Assembly: GCA_012837715.1 (NCBI GenBank)
Contig: DUQR01000009.1
Location: 1-42,490 of the forward strand
Reading direction: 5' to 3'
DNA: 42,490 nt
Source of the DNA: Bacillota bacterium
Lineage (GTDB): Bacteria; Bacillota; UBA4882; UBA10575
Part shown: one piece after another, positions 15,928-24,143 of the stretch
Layout of the letters: each line of letters starts with the position of its first letter
Position numbering within the stretch: the first letter of the stretch is position 1
Notes under the pieces: generated by a model
What the model was told of the DNA's origin: nothing
Databases searched by the model: none
Seen by the model: only the letters and a program-made list of their open reading frames with translations
Made by a program: the position numbers and the translations under genes

Positions 15928-17382
15928 ATGATCTCCCAACAAAGAAGGAGAAGGCTTATTGCCCGCCGCTTATCCCCGCGACTAGCCCAAGAGGTCCTCG
16001 CTACCTCTAATAACGGGATGGTCCAAGTGATCATGGAATTTTCCTCCCTTCGTTCCTGCCGCTCCCAACGCTTACGGGAACTGATCCAGAAAGAAGGAGG
16101 GAGGATCGTCTATGAATTACCATTGATCAATAGCTTAGCGGTGGAGTTGCCCTCCGAAGCCCTCCTGAAGGTGATTCCGGAAGGCAAGGTTAAAATGGTC
16201 TGGCCCGATGTGAAAGCCCAGCCCTGCCTTGATGTGGCGGTTCCCGCCACCGGCGCCACCCAGGCCCACCGGGCCGGTCTCACCGGGAAGGGTGTGGTCA
16301 TTGCCGTAGTTGATACGGGGATTGCTCCCCATGATGATTTGATGAAACCGGAACCCCGGATTGTCGGTTGGCACGATCTGGTCAATGGCAAAACCGAACC
16401 CTATGATGACGAAGGCCATGGGACCCACGTGGCCGGGATTATTGCCGGTAATGGCTATGGGTCGGGGGGGAAATATACTGGGATGGCGCCGGAGGCGCTT
16501 TTGGTTGGGGTTAAAGCTTTGGACGGGAAAGGAAGCGGACCCATCTCCCGGGTGATTGCCGGGATCCAATGGGTGGTTGATCATAAAGAGCAATACCGGA
16601 TTAAGGCCCTGAATCTTTCCCTGGGCGCGCCACCGGAAGAAGGCTACCGGACCGATCCGGCCAGTAAAGCGGTGAACGCCGCTTGGCGGGCCGGGCTTCT
16701 GGTTTGCGCGGCTGCCGGAAACGCGGGACCGCGCCAAAGAACCATTACGACCCCAGGAATATCACCGGTGATCATAACCGTGGGGAGCATCAGTGATCAA
16801 GGGACTGTCCCCCGGGGAGATGATGTAATCAACGAATTTTCCAGCCGGGGTCCGACCATCGACCGTTTGCCGAAACCGGACTTAGTTGCGCCCGGGTCGG
16901 ATATTACTTCTCTGAAAACAGGTGGGGGATATGTGGCCCAGTCGGGGACTTCGATGGCCACCCCGATGGTGGTCGGCGCGGCGGCGATCCTCTGGGAGAA
17001 GAACCCGGAGCTAACCCCGGACCAAATTCGGCAAATTCTGGTGTCCACCGCAGAAGATCGGGGCTATAATAAATTAGTCCAGGGGGCCGGCTATCTTAAT
17101 CTAAGCGCCGCGCTGGAGAAGAATAACACCGGGACGATGCCGGCGCCACCGGCGGTCAACGATGATCTCTTTTTCACTTTCTTTCTTACTTTAGGCTTGC
17201 AGTTTGCCAAAGGGGAGCGCCGTCAGGAACTGTTGTCGGTCTTAACCAACCATATGGCGGCCTGGTTGCAAAAGGCCGGTTGGTTCCAACAAGGGGACGC
17301 CAGCTTTTACCAGGAACATTTACCGCAGGTGCTATACACCATGGCGGAATGGATCTTTGGGGAAAGACCGGGGGAAAGTTGA
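15928..17382 (+). CDS. Subtilisin-type S8 serine protease
   Basis: The product has 484 residues. An N-terminal basic segment is followed by an inhibitor-I9-like prodomain (about 31-95). The catalytic domain has Asp129 in VVDTGIAPHDD, His164 in GHGTHVAG, the oxyanion Asn265 in AAAGNAGP, and Ser342 in SGTSMATPM. The triad is complete. A C-terminal extension of about 90 residues (395-484) is not part of the fold. No signal peptide is visible, as in AprX-like intracellular proteases. ATG 15928 is favoured over GTG 15922 by spacing from GGAGG. A hairpin sits directly before that site. A terminator overlaps the stop. Confidence 0.88.
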   Translation: MISQQRRRRLIARRLSPRLAQEVLATSNNGMVQVIMEFSSLRSCRSQRLRELIQKEGGRIVYELPLINSLAVELPSEALLKVIPEGKVKMVWPDVKAQPCLDVAVPATGATQAHRAGLTGKGVVIAVVDTGIAPHDDLMKPEPRIVGWHDLVNGKTEPYDDEGHGTHVAGIIAGNGYGSGGKYTGMAPEALLVGVKALDGKGSGPISRVIAGIQWVVDHKEQYRIKALNLSLGAPPEEGYRTDPASKAVNAAWRAGLLVCAAAGNAGPRQRTITTPGISPVIITVGSISDQGTVPRGDDVINEFSSRGPTIDRLPKPDLVAPGSDITSLKTGGGYVAQSGTSMATPMVVGAAAILWEKNPELTPDQIRQILVSTAEDRGYNKLVQGAGYLNLSAALEKNNTGTMPAPPAVNDDLFFTFFLTLGLQFAKGERRQELLSVLTNHMAAWLQKAGWFQQGDASFYQEHLPQVLYTMAEWIFGERPGES

Positions 17383-17402
17383 GGCCACCGGCCTTTTTTT
17401 TA
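17382..17402 (+). terminator. Terminator after the protease
   Basis: AGGCC and GGCCT with an ACC loop form a short GC stem followed by about eight Ts. It faces the convergent minus-strand operon. Confidence 0.7.
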
Positions 17403-17445
17403 TCTTCAGAAAGCGGATCATAGATTTATTTAGGGTTTTTGCCGT

Positions 17446-18216
17446 TTAAAGGAGGGTCCGGAGCCAGAGGCCGGCAAAGAGGGCCAGGGTGAAGCTAGTT
17501 AAGGTGCCGACCAGATAGTATTCGGCAAATTCCCGGTTGTTCAATTCCTGATACCGGGCCAGAGACTTGGCAGCGAGGACAAAACCGATGGCGGAGATGG
17601 CATCCGCCACCACCAAAGTGATCAGGATCAACCGTTCCATGATACCAATGGCACTGCTTAAACGCCGGTACTTTTCACCTTGGTGGTTATCGGTCAGCCA
17701 GGCTAAAATCCGGTTCGTGAAGACCGCTCCCCCAAAGACCGCTGCTAGATAAAGGGCAATGATCCATAAACCCTTCTCCAGGGAGAGAGGGGATACAGAG
17801 ACTGGACGGAAAAAAGAAAAAACGGGTACCGTTGGCCACAAACTTCGGTAAAAAGCGAGGACGCCCGGGTCCGGATGGGGGGCGGGAAATAGGGGTAAGA
17901 AAACCAGCAGCGACAGCCAATGGAACCCTTGGTCAATCAAGAAAAGAAATAACTTGGTCCCGGCTGAGCGGCCCTTCTCCAGGAAGGATTTGGCACTATC
18001 AATCAGCAGGTGGGCCAACCCGACGAGGAGAGCATAGCAGAAAGCGGCCCCCAGACCAAAACAATGGGTCGCCAGCCAGGTTAAGACGGTGATAAGCAGC
18101 CCATGGACGAGATGGGCCCAGAGGCGGCCGGCATTTTTGGCGGCGACCGTGGACTCGGTTTGGAAAAGAAAATCCCCAACCAAATGGGCGCAGAGGGCTA
18201 AAAGAAAAAGGCTCAT
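17446..18216 (-). CDS. DUF3307 membrane protein
   Basis: The product has 256 residues and about seven hydrophobic segments. It starts MSLFLLALCAHLVGDFLFQT and contains AHLLIDSAKSFLE, the hallmarks of DUF3307. ATG (complement of 18214-18216) has GGAGGGA at good spacing; a GTG one codon earlier is possible but too close to that site. It follows the SatD gene by 37 bases on the same strand, a pairing seen in other Firmicutes. Function of the family is unknown. The conserved His and Asp in membrane segments could bind a metal or lipid headgroup, but that is speculation. Confidence 0.82.
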   Translation of the reverse strand: MSLFLLALCAHLVGDFLFQTESTVAAKNAGRLWAHLVHGLLITVLTWLATHCFGLGAAFCYALLVGLAHLLIDSAKSFLEKGRSAGTKLFLFLIDQGFHWLSLLVFLPLFPAPHPDPGVLAFYRSLWPTVPVFSFFRPVSVSPLSLEKGLWIIALYLAAVFGGAVFTNRILAWLTDNHQGEKYRRLSSAIGIMERLILITLVVADAISAIGFVLAAKSLARYQELNNREFAEYYLVGTLTSFTLALFAGLWLRTLL

Positions 18217-18253
18217 CACTTTCCCTCCGAATCATAGGATATTGGGTGAATGA

Positions 18254-18892
18254 TTAATTATCACCCAGAATAAGGTTAAGATCGGCGTACTGAGTCAGAA
18301 TGACCGGAAAGGCCATTTCCGTTTCGCGTAAGGCCCACCAGCGGGCGGCGCGGCAGCGCTTCTCCACATTCTGAAAGGCCACCCCTAAGCGTTGGGCGGC
18401 TTCCTGATAGGTGCCGGCCGCTTCGTAATGCATTATCCCTTCCCACTGGGGAAGGGTCCAGCGGCTTTGGATCACATCATAGAGGGTGAACATGGTGTTG
18501 ATGATCTGGTCCAGTCCCGGGTCGCCACTGACCAGACGGGTTCGCCAATGCCGATCCTGTTTTAACTCGTCCAGAGCCTGTCGGGCCCGGTGAAAAGCAG
18601 GCCCGTTCATCTCCCAGGGATTGGATGCCCCAAAGCCGGAAGTGATCCGCCCGATGCCAATGCCAATCCGCAGTTGCAAGGGTAAGCAGTAGTAACGCAG
18701 TTTGCGGAGGAGGGCGGGGGAGCTTAACGCGCCACTAAGGACCGTTTGAATTTCATCACCCCGGTAAAAGGTGAAGGGGGTAACTAAATTCGCATCGGTG
18801 ATCTCCCGAAGCTTGGCCTTTTTCGCGGCGATAAGCTCTTCTTGCTGTCGCGAGGAGATCACATCAGCGGTCAACACGGTAAATAATTCCAT
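18254..18892 (-). CDS. SatD-family protein
   Basis: The product has 212 residues. It starts MELFTVLTADVISSRQ, contains FYRGDEIQTVL, LQLRIGIGIGRITSG and NGPAFHRARQAL, and ends with a helix-turn-helix-like segment (AAGTYQEAAQRLGVAFQNVE). This matches the SatD family. The N-terminal two thirds echo class III nucleotide cyclases: an aspartate after the first strand (Asp10), a Gly-Asp hairpin (Asp46), and a RIGIGIG strand followed by a GpAfhrAr helix. Activity is not established. The start has GGGAGGG 7 bases upstream; a longer frame to 18916 is rejected. It forms an operon with the downstream DUF3307 gene. Confidence 0.83.
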   Translation of the reverse strand: MELFTVLTADVISSRQQEELIAAKKAKLREITDANLVTPFTFYRGDEIQTVLSGALSSPALLRKLRYYCLPLQLRIGIGIGRITSGFGASNPWEMNGPAFHRARQALDELKQDRHWRTRLVSGDPGLDQIINTMFTLYDVIQSRWTLPQWEGIMHYEAAGTYQEAAQRLGVAFQNVEKRCRAARWWALRETEMAFPVILTQYADLNLILGDN

Positions 18893-18920
18893 CCATAAAC
18901 CCTCCCTATCCCCCATCCGC

Positions 18921-18972
18921 TTAAAGGCCGGACGCCGGCGGTAGCCGGCTTGGGCGACTCTTCCGGCCTTAA
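18921..18972. other. Nested GC-rich hairpin between divergent genes
   Basis: An outer stem (AAGGCCGGA at 18924-18932, TCCGGCCTT at 18962-18970) encloses an inner stem made of two GCCGGC copies (18934-18939, 18944-18949) with a GGTA loop. There is no T-tract. It lies between the satD start (minus) and the CapA-type gene (plus). It may be a leader of either gene or a protein site. I do not recognise a riboswitch class. Confidence 0.45.
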
Positions 18973-19091
18973 GGTGAGGGAAAGTTACAGGTTGAATATT
19001 CTTCTGTTTACTGTTATTTCCTGCACTTAAATCATTTTTCCCCAGAAACAGGAATATTATTATTTTTAACGAAAATAGGGGAGGGTAACCC

Positions 19092-20735
19092 TTGACCAGA
19101 CGTTACCGCCTTGTTGTTCTAGCCTGTTTCATCCTTGGTTTACGCAGTGGGTTCCAGGCCACCCTGCCCATCTGTGGAGACCCGGCCGCCCGGGCCATCT
19201 TTAATTATTACTGCCCAAACCGGCCGGGATTGGTTTATCAGTGGGTCGCTCCCGCGGAAGGCGTTAAAGGCACTTATCAACTATCTTACCGAAGGGCTTC
19301 AGCTCCCGGCGAAATAGTCCTGGGGCGGGTTCCCCTCCTTTGCATCGTCAATTTTTGGAATCCCGTGACCGCGGTGGGCCAGGCCGACTTGGAGGCAGTG
19401 CTCAGGGGCGAAATTACCAATTGGCAAGCCCTGGGTGGGCAAGACTGCCCTATTGAAGTGCTGACTTACACCAGTGGGGACCTGCCCCAGCTCCCAGGGG
19501 CGCACCGGGCCGGGAGGCGCCGCGTCCGGTCGCAGGAAACAATGGTGGCGGCGGTTCAGGCCACTCCCAACGCCTTGGGGGTGATTACCTGGCCTCTGGT
19601 CACACCCCGGGTTAAAGTCCTCACGATTGACGGGGTGAATCCGGTTTGGACGCAAGAACCACTAGAACTGACTAACTATCCCTATTGGAACCAATTAGTG
19701 CTTAAGCCGCCCGAGACGGTCCCGGCGCCAATCTGGTTACCTGGACGGTGCTGGCAAGAGTGGCGTTTTTCCCGGGAACTCCGGGATCACTTTTCGCCCC
19801 GGAAATACCTGGGGGGAAGGACCGCTTTTACGCTGGCCGCCGCCGGGGATATGATGTTCAGCCGGAAAGTGGCCGCGACCAGCCTGCGCCAGGGCGATTA
19901 CCGTTACCCCTTTTTCAAGGTGGCGCCGCTCCTCCGGCGGGCGACTATTACCCTTGCCAACCTGGAGGGACCCTTAAGCGACCAAGGTCGGCAGTTGAAT
20001 ATGTTCCGTGGGGCGCCCGAATTTATTGAGGGCCTGCTTTACGCCGGGATCGATCTGGTTTCCTTGGCCAATAATCATATTATGGATTACGGAACCGTGG
20101 CTTTTCTCGATACGATGGAGCGGTTGACCGCCCATGGTCTTGACTATGTGGGAGCAGGACCCGATCTGGCCACAGCACGGCAGGGACGCCTTTTAAACCT
20201 AGGTGGGGTCCAAGTTGGGTTTCTCGCCTATACCGAGGTAGGACCCGGCTTTACCTACACGCGGGAGCCCCAACACTGGGCGGCTACCGCGGAGTTGCCG
20301 GGCGTGGTTCCCGCAACCATTGACTATGTAAAGGAAGATATCGCCCATCTCAAACAAAGGGCCGATTTGGTCGTCGTCTCCTTCCACTGGGGCAAGGAGT
20401 ACGCGCACTACCCCACCGCCCAACAACAAATCCTGGCAAAAACTGCCGTGGCGGCCGGGGCCGATCTGGTTTTGGGCCACCATCCCCATGCCTTACAAGG
20501 CTTGGCTTTTGAGGGAAAGGCCATTATTGCCTATAGTTTGGGTAATTTTATCTTTGACCAGCTTCCGGAGGCAACCCGGCAAGGGCTGATCCTGGAGGCC
20601 GCCTGTGACCGTTGGGGTGTCCGTCAGCTCCGCTGCGCTCCCGTGTGGATTGAGGATGAACAGCCGCAAATCGCCACCGGGGAGGAAGCCCGGCGGATTA
20701 TGGACTTGCTGGCTACCATTTCCCAAGGGTTTTGA
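19092..20735 (+). CDS. PstS-like domain fused to CapA-type phosphoesterase
   Basis: The product has 547 residues and a TTG start behind GGGGAGGG. The N-terminus has a hydrophobic stretch (about 6-20) that may be a signal or anchor. Residues about 70-210 resemble the phosphate-binding PstS fold: NFWNPVTAV, LRGEITNWQALGG, ALGVITWPLV and VLTIDGVNP. Residues about 245-545 are a CapA (PGA_cap) metallophosphatase-like domain with AAAGDMMFSR, LANLEGPLSD, LANNHIMDYG, SFHWGKEYAHYP, GHHPHALQGL and YSLGNFIFDQ. CapA proteins act at the cell surface, e.g. in poly-gamma-glutamate export, but the substrate here is unknown. The binding domain looks short and may not be fully functional. Confidence 0.8.
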   Translation: MTRRYRLVVLACFILGLRSGFQATLPICGDPAARAIFNYYCPNRPGLVYQWVAPAEGVKGTYQLSYRRASAPGEIVLGRVPLLCIVNFWNPVTAVGQADLEAVLRGEITNWQALGGQDCPIEVLTYTSGDLPQLPGAHRAGRRRVRSQETMVAAVQATPNALGVITWPLVTPRVKVLTIDGVNPVWTQEPLELTNYPYWNQLVLKPPETVPAPIWLPGRCWQEWRFSRELRDHFSPRKYLGGRTAFTLAAAGDMMFSRKVAATSLRQGDYRYPFFKVAPLLRRATITLANLEGPLSDQGRQLNMFRGAPEFIEGLLYAGIDLVSLANNHIMDYGTVAFLDTMERLTAHGLDYVGAGPDLATARQGRLLNLGGVQVGFLAYTEVGPGFTYTREPQHWAATAELPGVVPATIDYVKEDIAHLKQRADLVVVSFHWGKEYAHYPTAQQQILAKTAVAAGADLVLGHHPHALQGLAFEGKAIIAYSLGNFIFDQLPEATRQGLILEAACDRWGVRQLRCAPVWIEDEQPQIATGEEARRIMDLLATISQGF

Positions 20736-20838
20736 TATAATCATTAAAAAGACAACAGTACGAAAAAATACCCCTTTCCCCGGCCCGCCCGGGTTTGGAT
20801 CTAATTCGGATCAAGGAGAATGTGATCGCCCTTGTTTA

Positions 20839-20948
20839 AGCTCTTTGTGTGGCAAGCGTGAAAGGCTTTTCAAGACGGTATATAGTATTTAAGATCAACC
20901 AGGTGATCAATCTATTATATTGTCGCGGGCTGATTTAAGCGCAGGGCT
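20839..20948 (+). repeat. Dispersed palindromic element, copy 3 (degenerate)
   Basis: This is the most diverged copy, about 110 bp. The left inner arm GACGGTATATAG pairs with TATATTGTC through two G-T pairs. The motif GTGATCAATCTATTATATTG marks the right side, and outer arms AGCTCTTTGTG and GCGCAGGGCT remain recognisable. The promoter-like pair is weak (TTAAGA and TCTATT, 16 bp). It lies upstream of ylbF. Base changes that keep pairing as G-T suggest RNA-level structure. Confidence 0.65.
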
Positions 20949-20995
20949 CTGTCAATAGTCCTAGCGGCAAGAGGAGTACATAAGGAGGTCGGGAG

Positions 20996-21370
20996 ATGAA
21001 ACCCCAAGTTTTAGCCAAGGAATTGGCCAATTCCATCCGGGAAAGCCAGGAATACCTGGCTTGGCAAAAGGCCAAGGAAGAGTTGGAAAAGCATGAAGCC
21101 GCCAAAATAATGTTGGAAGACTTCCGGAAGAAACAATGGGAACTGGAAAAGGCCCGCTTGGGCGGGGAGGCGGTCAAGCCGGAACAAGAAGAACAGTTTA
21201 AAAAGTTAGCGGAGATTATTCAGTTTAACCCCTATGTCCGGGAGTTTCTCCTCGCCGAATTGGCTTTGAACCAATTAATTATGGAGATTGAACGGATTAT
21301 CGCTTCCGCCGTCGGTGTGGAGATCCCGGAAGAATTGGCGTCCGACAAAAAAGAAGATGGCGGAGAATAA
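20996..21370 (+). CDS. YlbF/YmcA-family protein
   Basis: This 124-residue, mostly helical protein has the ELANSIRESQEYLAWQKAKE start and the FRKKQWELEKARL and ELALNQLIMEIERII helices of the YlbF/YmcA (Com_YlbF) family. In Bacillus, relatives form the Y-complex that acts with RNase Y in mRNA maturation and developmental control. ATG 20996 follows AAGGAGGTCGGG. The stop overlaps the start of prmA by 14 bases, so ylbF-prmA-rsmE is one coupled operon. Repeat copy 3 lies just upstream. Confidence 0.85.
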   Translation: MKPQVLAKELANSIRESQEYLAWQKAKEELEKHEAAKIMLEDFRKKQWELEKARLGGEAVKPEQEEQFKKLAEIIQFNPYVREFLLAELALNQLIMEIERIIASAVGVEIPEELASDKKEDGGE

Positions 21371-22310
21371 AAAAGGGTGGGTCGAGCTCACCGTGACCAC
21401 CACCCCGGCCGCCGGAGAGATGGTGGGAGAACTACTGGTCGAAGGCGGGTGTGGGGGAGTGGTTTACCATGATCCCCACCTTTATGACCAACTAGAAGCC
21501 GAACCGGCCGAATTATTACCCGCTTCCCGGCTGGAAGGCGGGAGTTATCAGGTGGTGGGCTATCTGCCTTTGGAACCGGGTTGGGAAGAGAGGGTCCAGC
21601 GGTTACAAACCGGCATTGAAGAGCTCCGCCCTTATCTTCCTGTGGGGAGTGGACAAGTAACGGTCCGGCAAATCCCGGAAGAAAACTGGGCCGCCGCTTG
21701 GAAAGCTTACTACCGGCCGGTGCAGGTGGGGCCTTTTTTCATCACGCCTTCCTGGTTGTCCCCGGCTCTTCCCGTTGGAGCCATTGAGCTTCGTCTTGAT
21801 CCGGGGATGGCCTTTGGCGCCGGTACTCATCCCACGACCCAGCTTTGTTTGGCCCTCTTACCCCAGGTGGCACGGGCGGGCGCTGTGGTCTATGACATTG
21901 GGACCGGTTCGGGGATCCTGGCCATTGCCGCCGCGAAACTGGGGGCCCAGGTGATCGCCGTGGACCGGGATCCGGTGGCCGTGGCGGTGGCGACGGAAAA
22001 CTGTGCCCGGAATCGGGTGGCGATCCCGGTGCAAACCGGCGACTTACTTAACAACCTGACCTTACCGGCGGATTTAATCATCGCCAATATCCTGGCCGAA
22101 GTGATTATTGACCTGATCCCCCAGGCGGTGCGGATCTTGAAGCCGGGTGGCGCCTTGCTTGCTTCCGGGATTATCGACCGGAAAGCAGAAAAGGTGCGGA
22201 CAGCCCTCACCACCGCCGGCTTTAGAATTAGCCAAACTTTGCAGAAAGAAGACTGGCTGGCCTATTTGGCGGTCTGGGATGGGAAAGCAAATGCCGAAGT
22301 TTTTTATTAA
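21357..22310 (+). CDS. prmA: Ribosomal protein L11 methyltransferase
   Basis: The product has 317 residues. The N-terminal substrate-recognition domain (about 1-110) begins KKGWVELTVTTTP. The SAM-binding domain has VYDIGTGSGILAIAAAKLGA, VIAVDRDPVAVAVA and LIIANILAEVIIDL, all typical of PrmA. It trimethylates ribosomal protein L11. ATG 21357 is chosen because the N-terminal domain starts there; it lies inside the end of ylbF (other frame). The end overlaps the rsmE start. Confidence 0.93.
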   Translation: MAENKKGWVELTVTTTPAAGEMVGELLVEGGCGGVVYHDPHLYDQLEAEPAELLPASRLEGGSYQVVGYLPLEPGWEERVQRLQTGIEELRPYLPVGSGQVTVRQIPEENWAAAWKAYYRPVQVGPFFITPSWLSPALPVGAIELRLDPGMAFGAGTHPTTQLCLALLPQVARAGAVVYDIGTGSGILAIAAAKLGAQVIAVDRDPVAVAVATENCARNRVAIPVQTGDLLNNLTLPADLIIANILAEVIIDLIPQAVRILKPGGALLASGIIDRKAEKVRTALTTAGFRISQTLQKEDWLAYLAVWDGKANAEVFY

Positions 22311-23049
22311 TCCTCCAACCAACGGAGAAGGGAAGAACAAAACTCCCATTATCATCGAAGGCGAAGATGCCTATCATCTGGCCCGGGTCCTGCGGGCGAA
22401 ACCGGGCGCCCAGATTACGGCCAGCGACGGGCAGGGCCGCTGCTATGAGGTTATTTTGACCGAGGTGACTCCGGAGAGCGTCCGGGGTGAGGTCTTAAAA
22501 GTCCTCCCCGATCAGGCGGAACCGGCGCTGAAAATAACCTTGTGCCAAAGTATCCTCAAAGGAGAAAAGATGGACTGGGTGCTCCAGAAGGGGACGGAGC
22601 TTGGCATCACTGCTTTTATCCCCTTTCTTTCGACCCGGACCATCGCCCGGCCGGCGCCGCCCCAGTTTGCCAAGAAAAGGGAACGTTGGGCCAAGATCGT
22701 TACCGCCGCCGCTAAACAAAGCGGCCGGGGGGTGATCCCCGTTGTCCACCCAATCACCTCATGGGGGGGGTTGGCAGGGGTGTTAACCGCTGGTTATACC
22801 CTCGTGGCCTGGGAAGGGGAAGAAAACCATTCCCTCCGGCAAGTGCTCACCACAAGGTTTCCGACCGCTCCGGCTGAAATCCGGCTGGTGATCGGACCGG
22901 AAGGGGGATTTGCCCCGGAGGAAATAACCATGCTGACCGCTTGGGGGGCGGCTCCGGTTTCTCTCGGCCCCCGCATCCTGCGGGCCGAGACGGCCGGGCC
23001 GCTCACCGCCGCCCTTATCCTCTATCATTACGGCGGTTTTGAGCCGTAA
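22291..23049 (+). CDS. rsmE: 16S rRNA m3U1498 methyltransferase
   Basis: This 252-residue SPOUT-class enzyme starts MPKFFINPP, with the PUA-like N-terminal part GEDAYHLARVLRAKPG. The knotted SAM site has VIGPEGGFAPEEI and LGPRILRAETA near the C-terminus. It methylates U1498 of 16S rRNA. ATG 22291 is preferred; ATG 22279 is an alternative four codons earlier. Both lie inside prmA, so translation is coupled. Confidence 0.93.
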   Translation: MPKFFINPPTNGEGKNKTPIIIEGEDAYHLARVLRAKPGAQITASDGQGRCYEVILTEVTPESVRGEVLKVLPDQAEPALKITLCQSILKGEKMDWVLQKGTELGITAFIPFLSTRTIARPAPPQFAKKRERWAKIVTAAAKQSGRGVIPVVHPITSWGGLAGVLTAGYTLVAWEGEENHSLRQVLTTRFPTAPAEIRLVIGPEGGFAPEEITMLTAWGAAPVSLGPRILRAETAGPLTAALILYHYGGFEP

Positions 23050-23072
23050 AGCGGGCGCCCGCTTGCAAGCGG
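23049..23072 (+). other. Overlapping palindromes after rsmE
   Basis: AAGCGGGCGCCCGCTT (23049-23064) is a perfect palindrome. CCGCTTGCAAGCGG (23059-23072) is a second one that shares its right arm. The two cannot form at once. No T-tract follows. They lie between convergent genes and may act as a bidirectional transcript end. Confidence 0.45.
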
Positions 23073-23158
23073 AGCTGAACTTTAGATTACGCCAAGTAGT
23101 TCATCGGAAGAAGGAAACTACCATTTGACCCCGGCGGCGGTTGTAACAGCTTTGATTT

Positions 23159-24112
23159 TCATTGTTTCCTTGCCCGAGCCTTAGCGATGGTGGGCGACTC
23201 GAACTCACCGGAGGTTTCCAGCTTATCCAAGAACGGAAGGTAGCGGAGGACCGTTTTTTCTTTTCTTCCTTCCTTCGGTAACTGGTAGACCAAGACCGGC
23301 AGATAGAGCAGACCGACATTGACGGGGCGGACCAGCACCCGGGGGCGGAATTTATCGTAAAGGTCAAGGGCGCGGCTGTGAAAATCCCCAAAGTCCCTCT
23401 GGTCTTCCTGGTAGTACTGGTAAAGGCAGGTCAGCTCCTCCTCGTAACGGACGCGGGCTTCATTAACCCAACGGGGATCCCGGGCCTGGACCAGTTCCTC
23501 CAGATATTGGTGGAGGAGGGCAAAGGCGGCCTCCAGGGTATAACTGGGGGTTGCCACGCCGGTTTCGGGAGCGCCGGGTAGGGCTTCGGCTTCCCCTAAA
23601 CAGCGGAAGAAATCCGGGGTGATGGTCCCACTGACCATATCCAACCCCAGACTGACCAGCTCTTCCTGGAGCTCATCGGTTTGGAAGGAGAGGGTATAAT
23701 TAACCAGTAAAAAAGGGCGGGCTTCTTCGGCGGGAGAAGAAAGGGGCAGAGCCTTTTTCAACTCCGGCCGGAGAGCGGCGAGGGCCTTTTCGCTTTTGGC
23801 AGCGGCGCCGGTGAACTTAAAATGCTGGAGCGTATAATTACCCCGCTCTTGCAAACCATCGATAAACCAGTTTAAGCGGTAGCTACCGGGGATCACCAGT
23901 TCAGCCCCAGGATAATTTGCGCTGGCTTCCGGGGTAAAGACCAGGTTTAAAGTCTGTTTTTCCAAACGGGGCGGGTCAAAAAAGAGCGGCGGGATCTCCA
24001 CCGTGACCTCGGCCAGTAATAAAGTATTATCCACTTCCCGGTAGGCGGCGCCGGAGACTTGTAAAGTATCGATCAGAAAGGCTTTTACCTCTTCCGGGGT
24101 GAGGCGGGCCAT
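23159..24112 (-). CDS. YqhG-family protein
   Basis: The product has 317 residues, starting MARLTPEEVKAFLIDTL. It resembles YqhG of Bacillus, a conserved protein of unknown function usually encoded next to the SNF2-type helicase YqhH. No catalytic motif is visible; the C-terminal half has LLYLPVLVYQL and a basic tail. The start has GGGAGGTGATCC directly upstream. A longer frame to 24238 lies in the helicase tail and is rejected. It starts 31 bases after the helicase stop, in the same operon. The pairing supports a shared role. Confidence 0.75.
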   Translation of the reverse strand: MARLTPEEVKAFLIDTLQVSGAAYREVDNTLLLAEVTVEIPPLFFDPPRLEKQTLNLVFTPEASANYPGAELVIPGSYRLNWFIDGLQERGNYTLQHFKFTGAAAKSEKALAALRPELKKALPLSSPAEEARPFLLVNYTLSFQTDELQEELVSLGLDMVSGTITPDFFRCLGEAEALPGAPETGVATPSYTLEAAFALLHQYLEELVQARDPRWVNEARVRYEEELTCLYQYYQEDQRDFGDFHSRALDLYDKFRPRVLVRPVNVGLLYLPVLVYQLPKEGRKEKTVLRYLPFLDKLETSGEFESPTIAKARARKQ

Positions 24113-24143
24113 TGGATCACCTCCCTCTTGCGGGCTTTTGATT

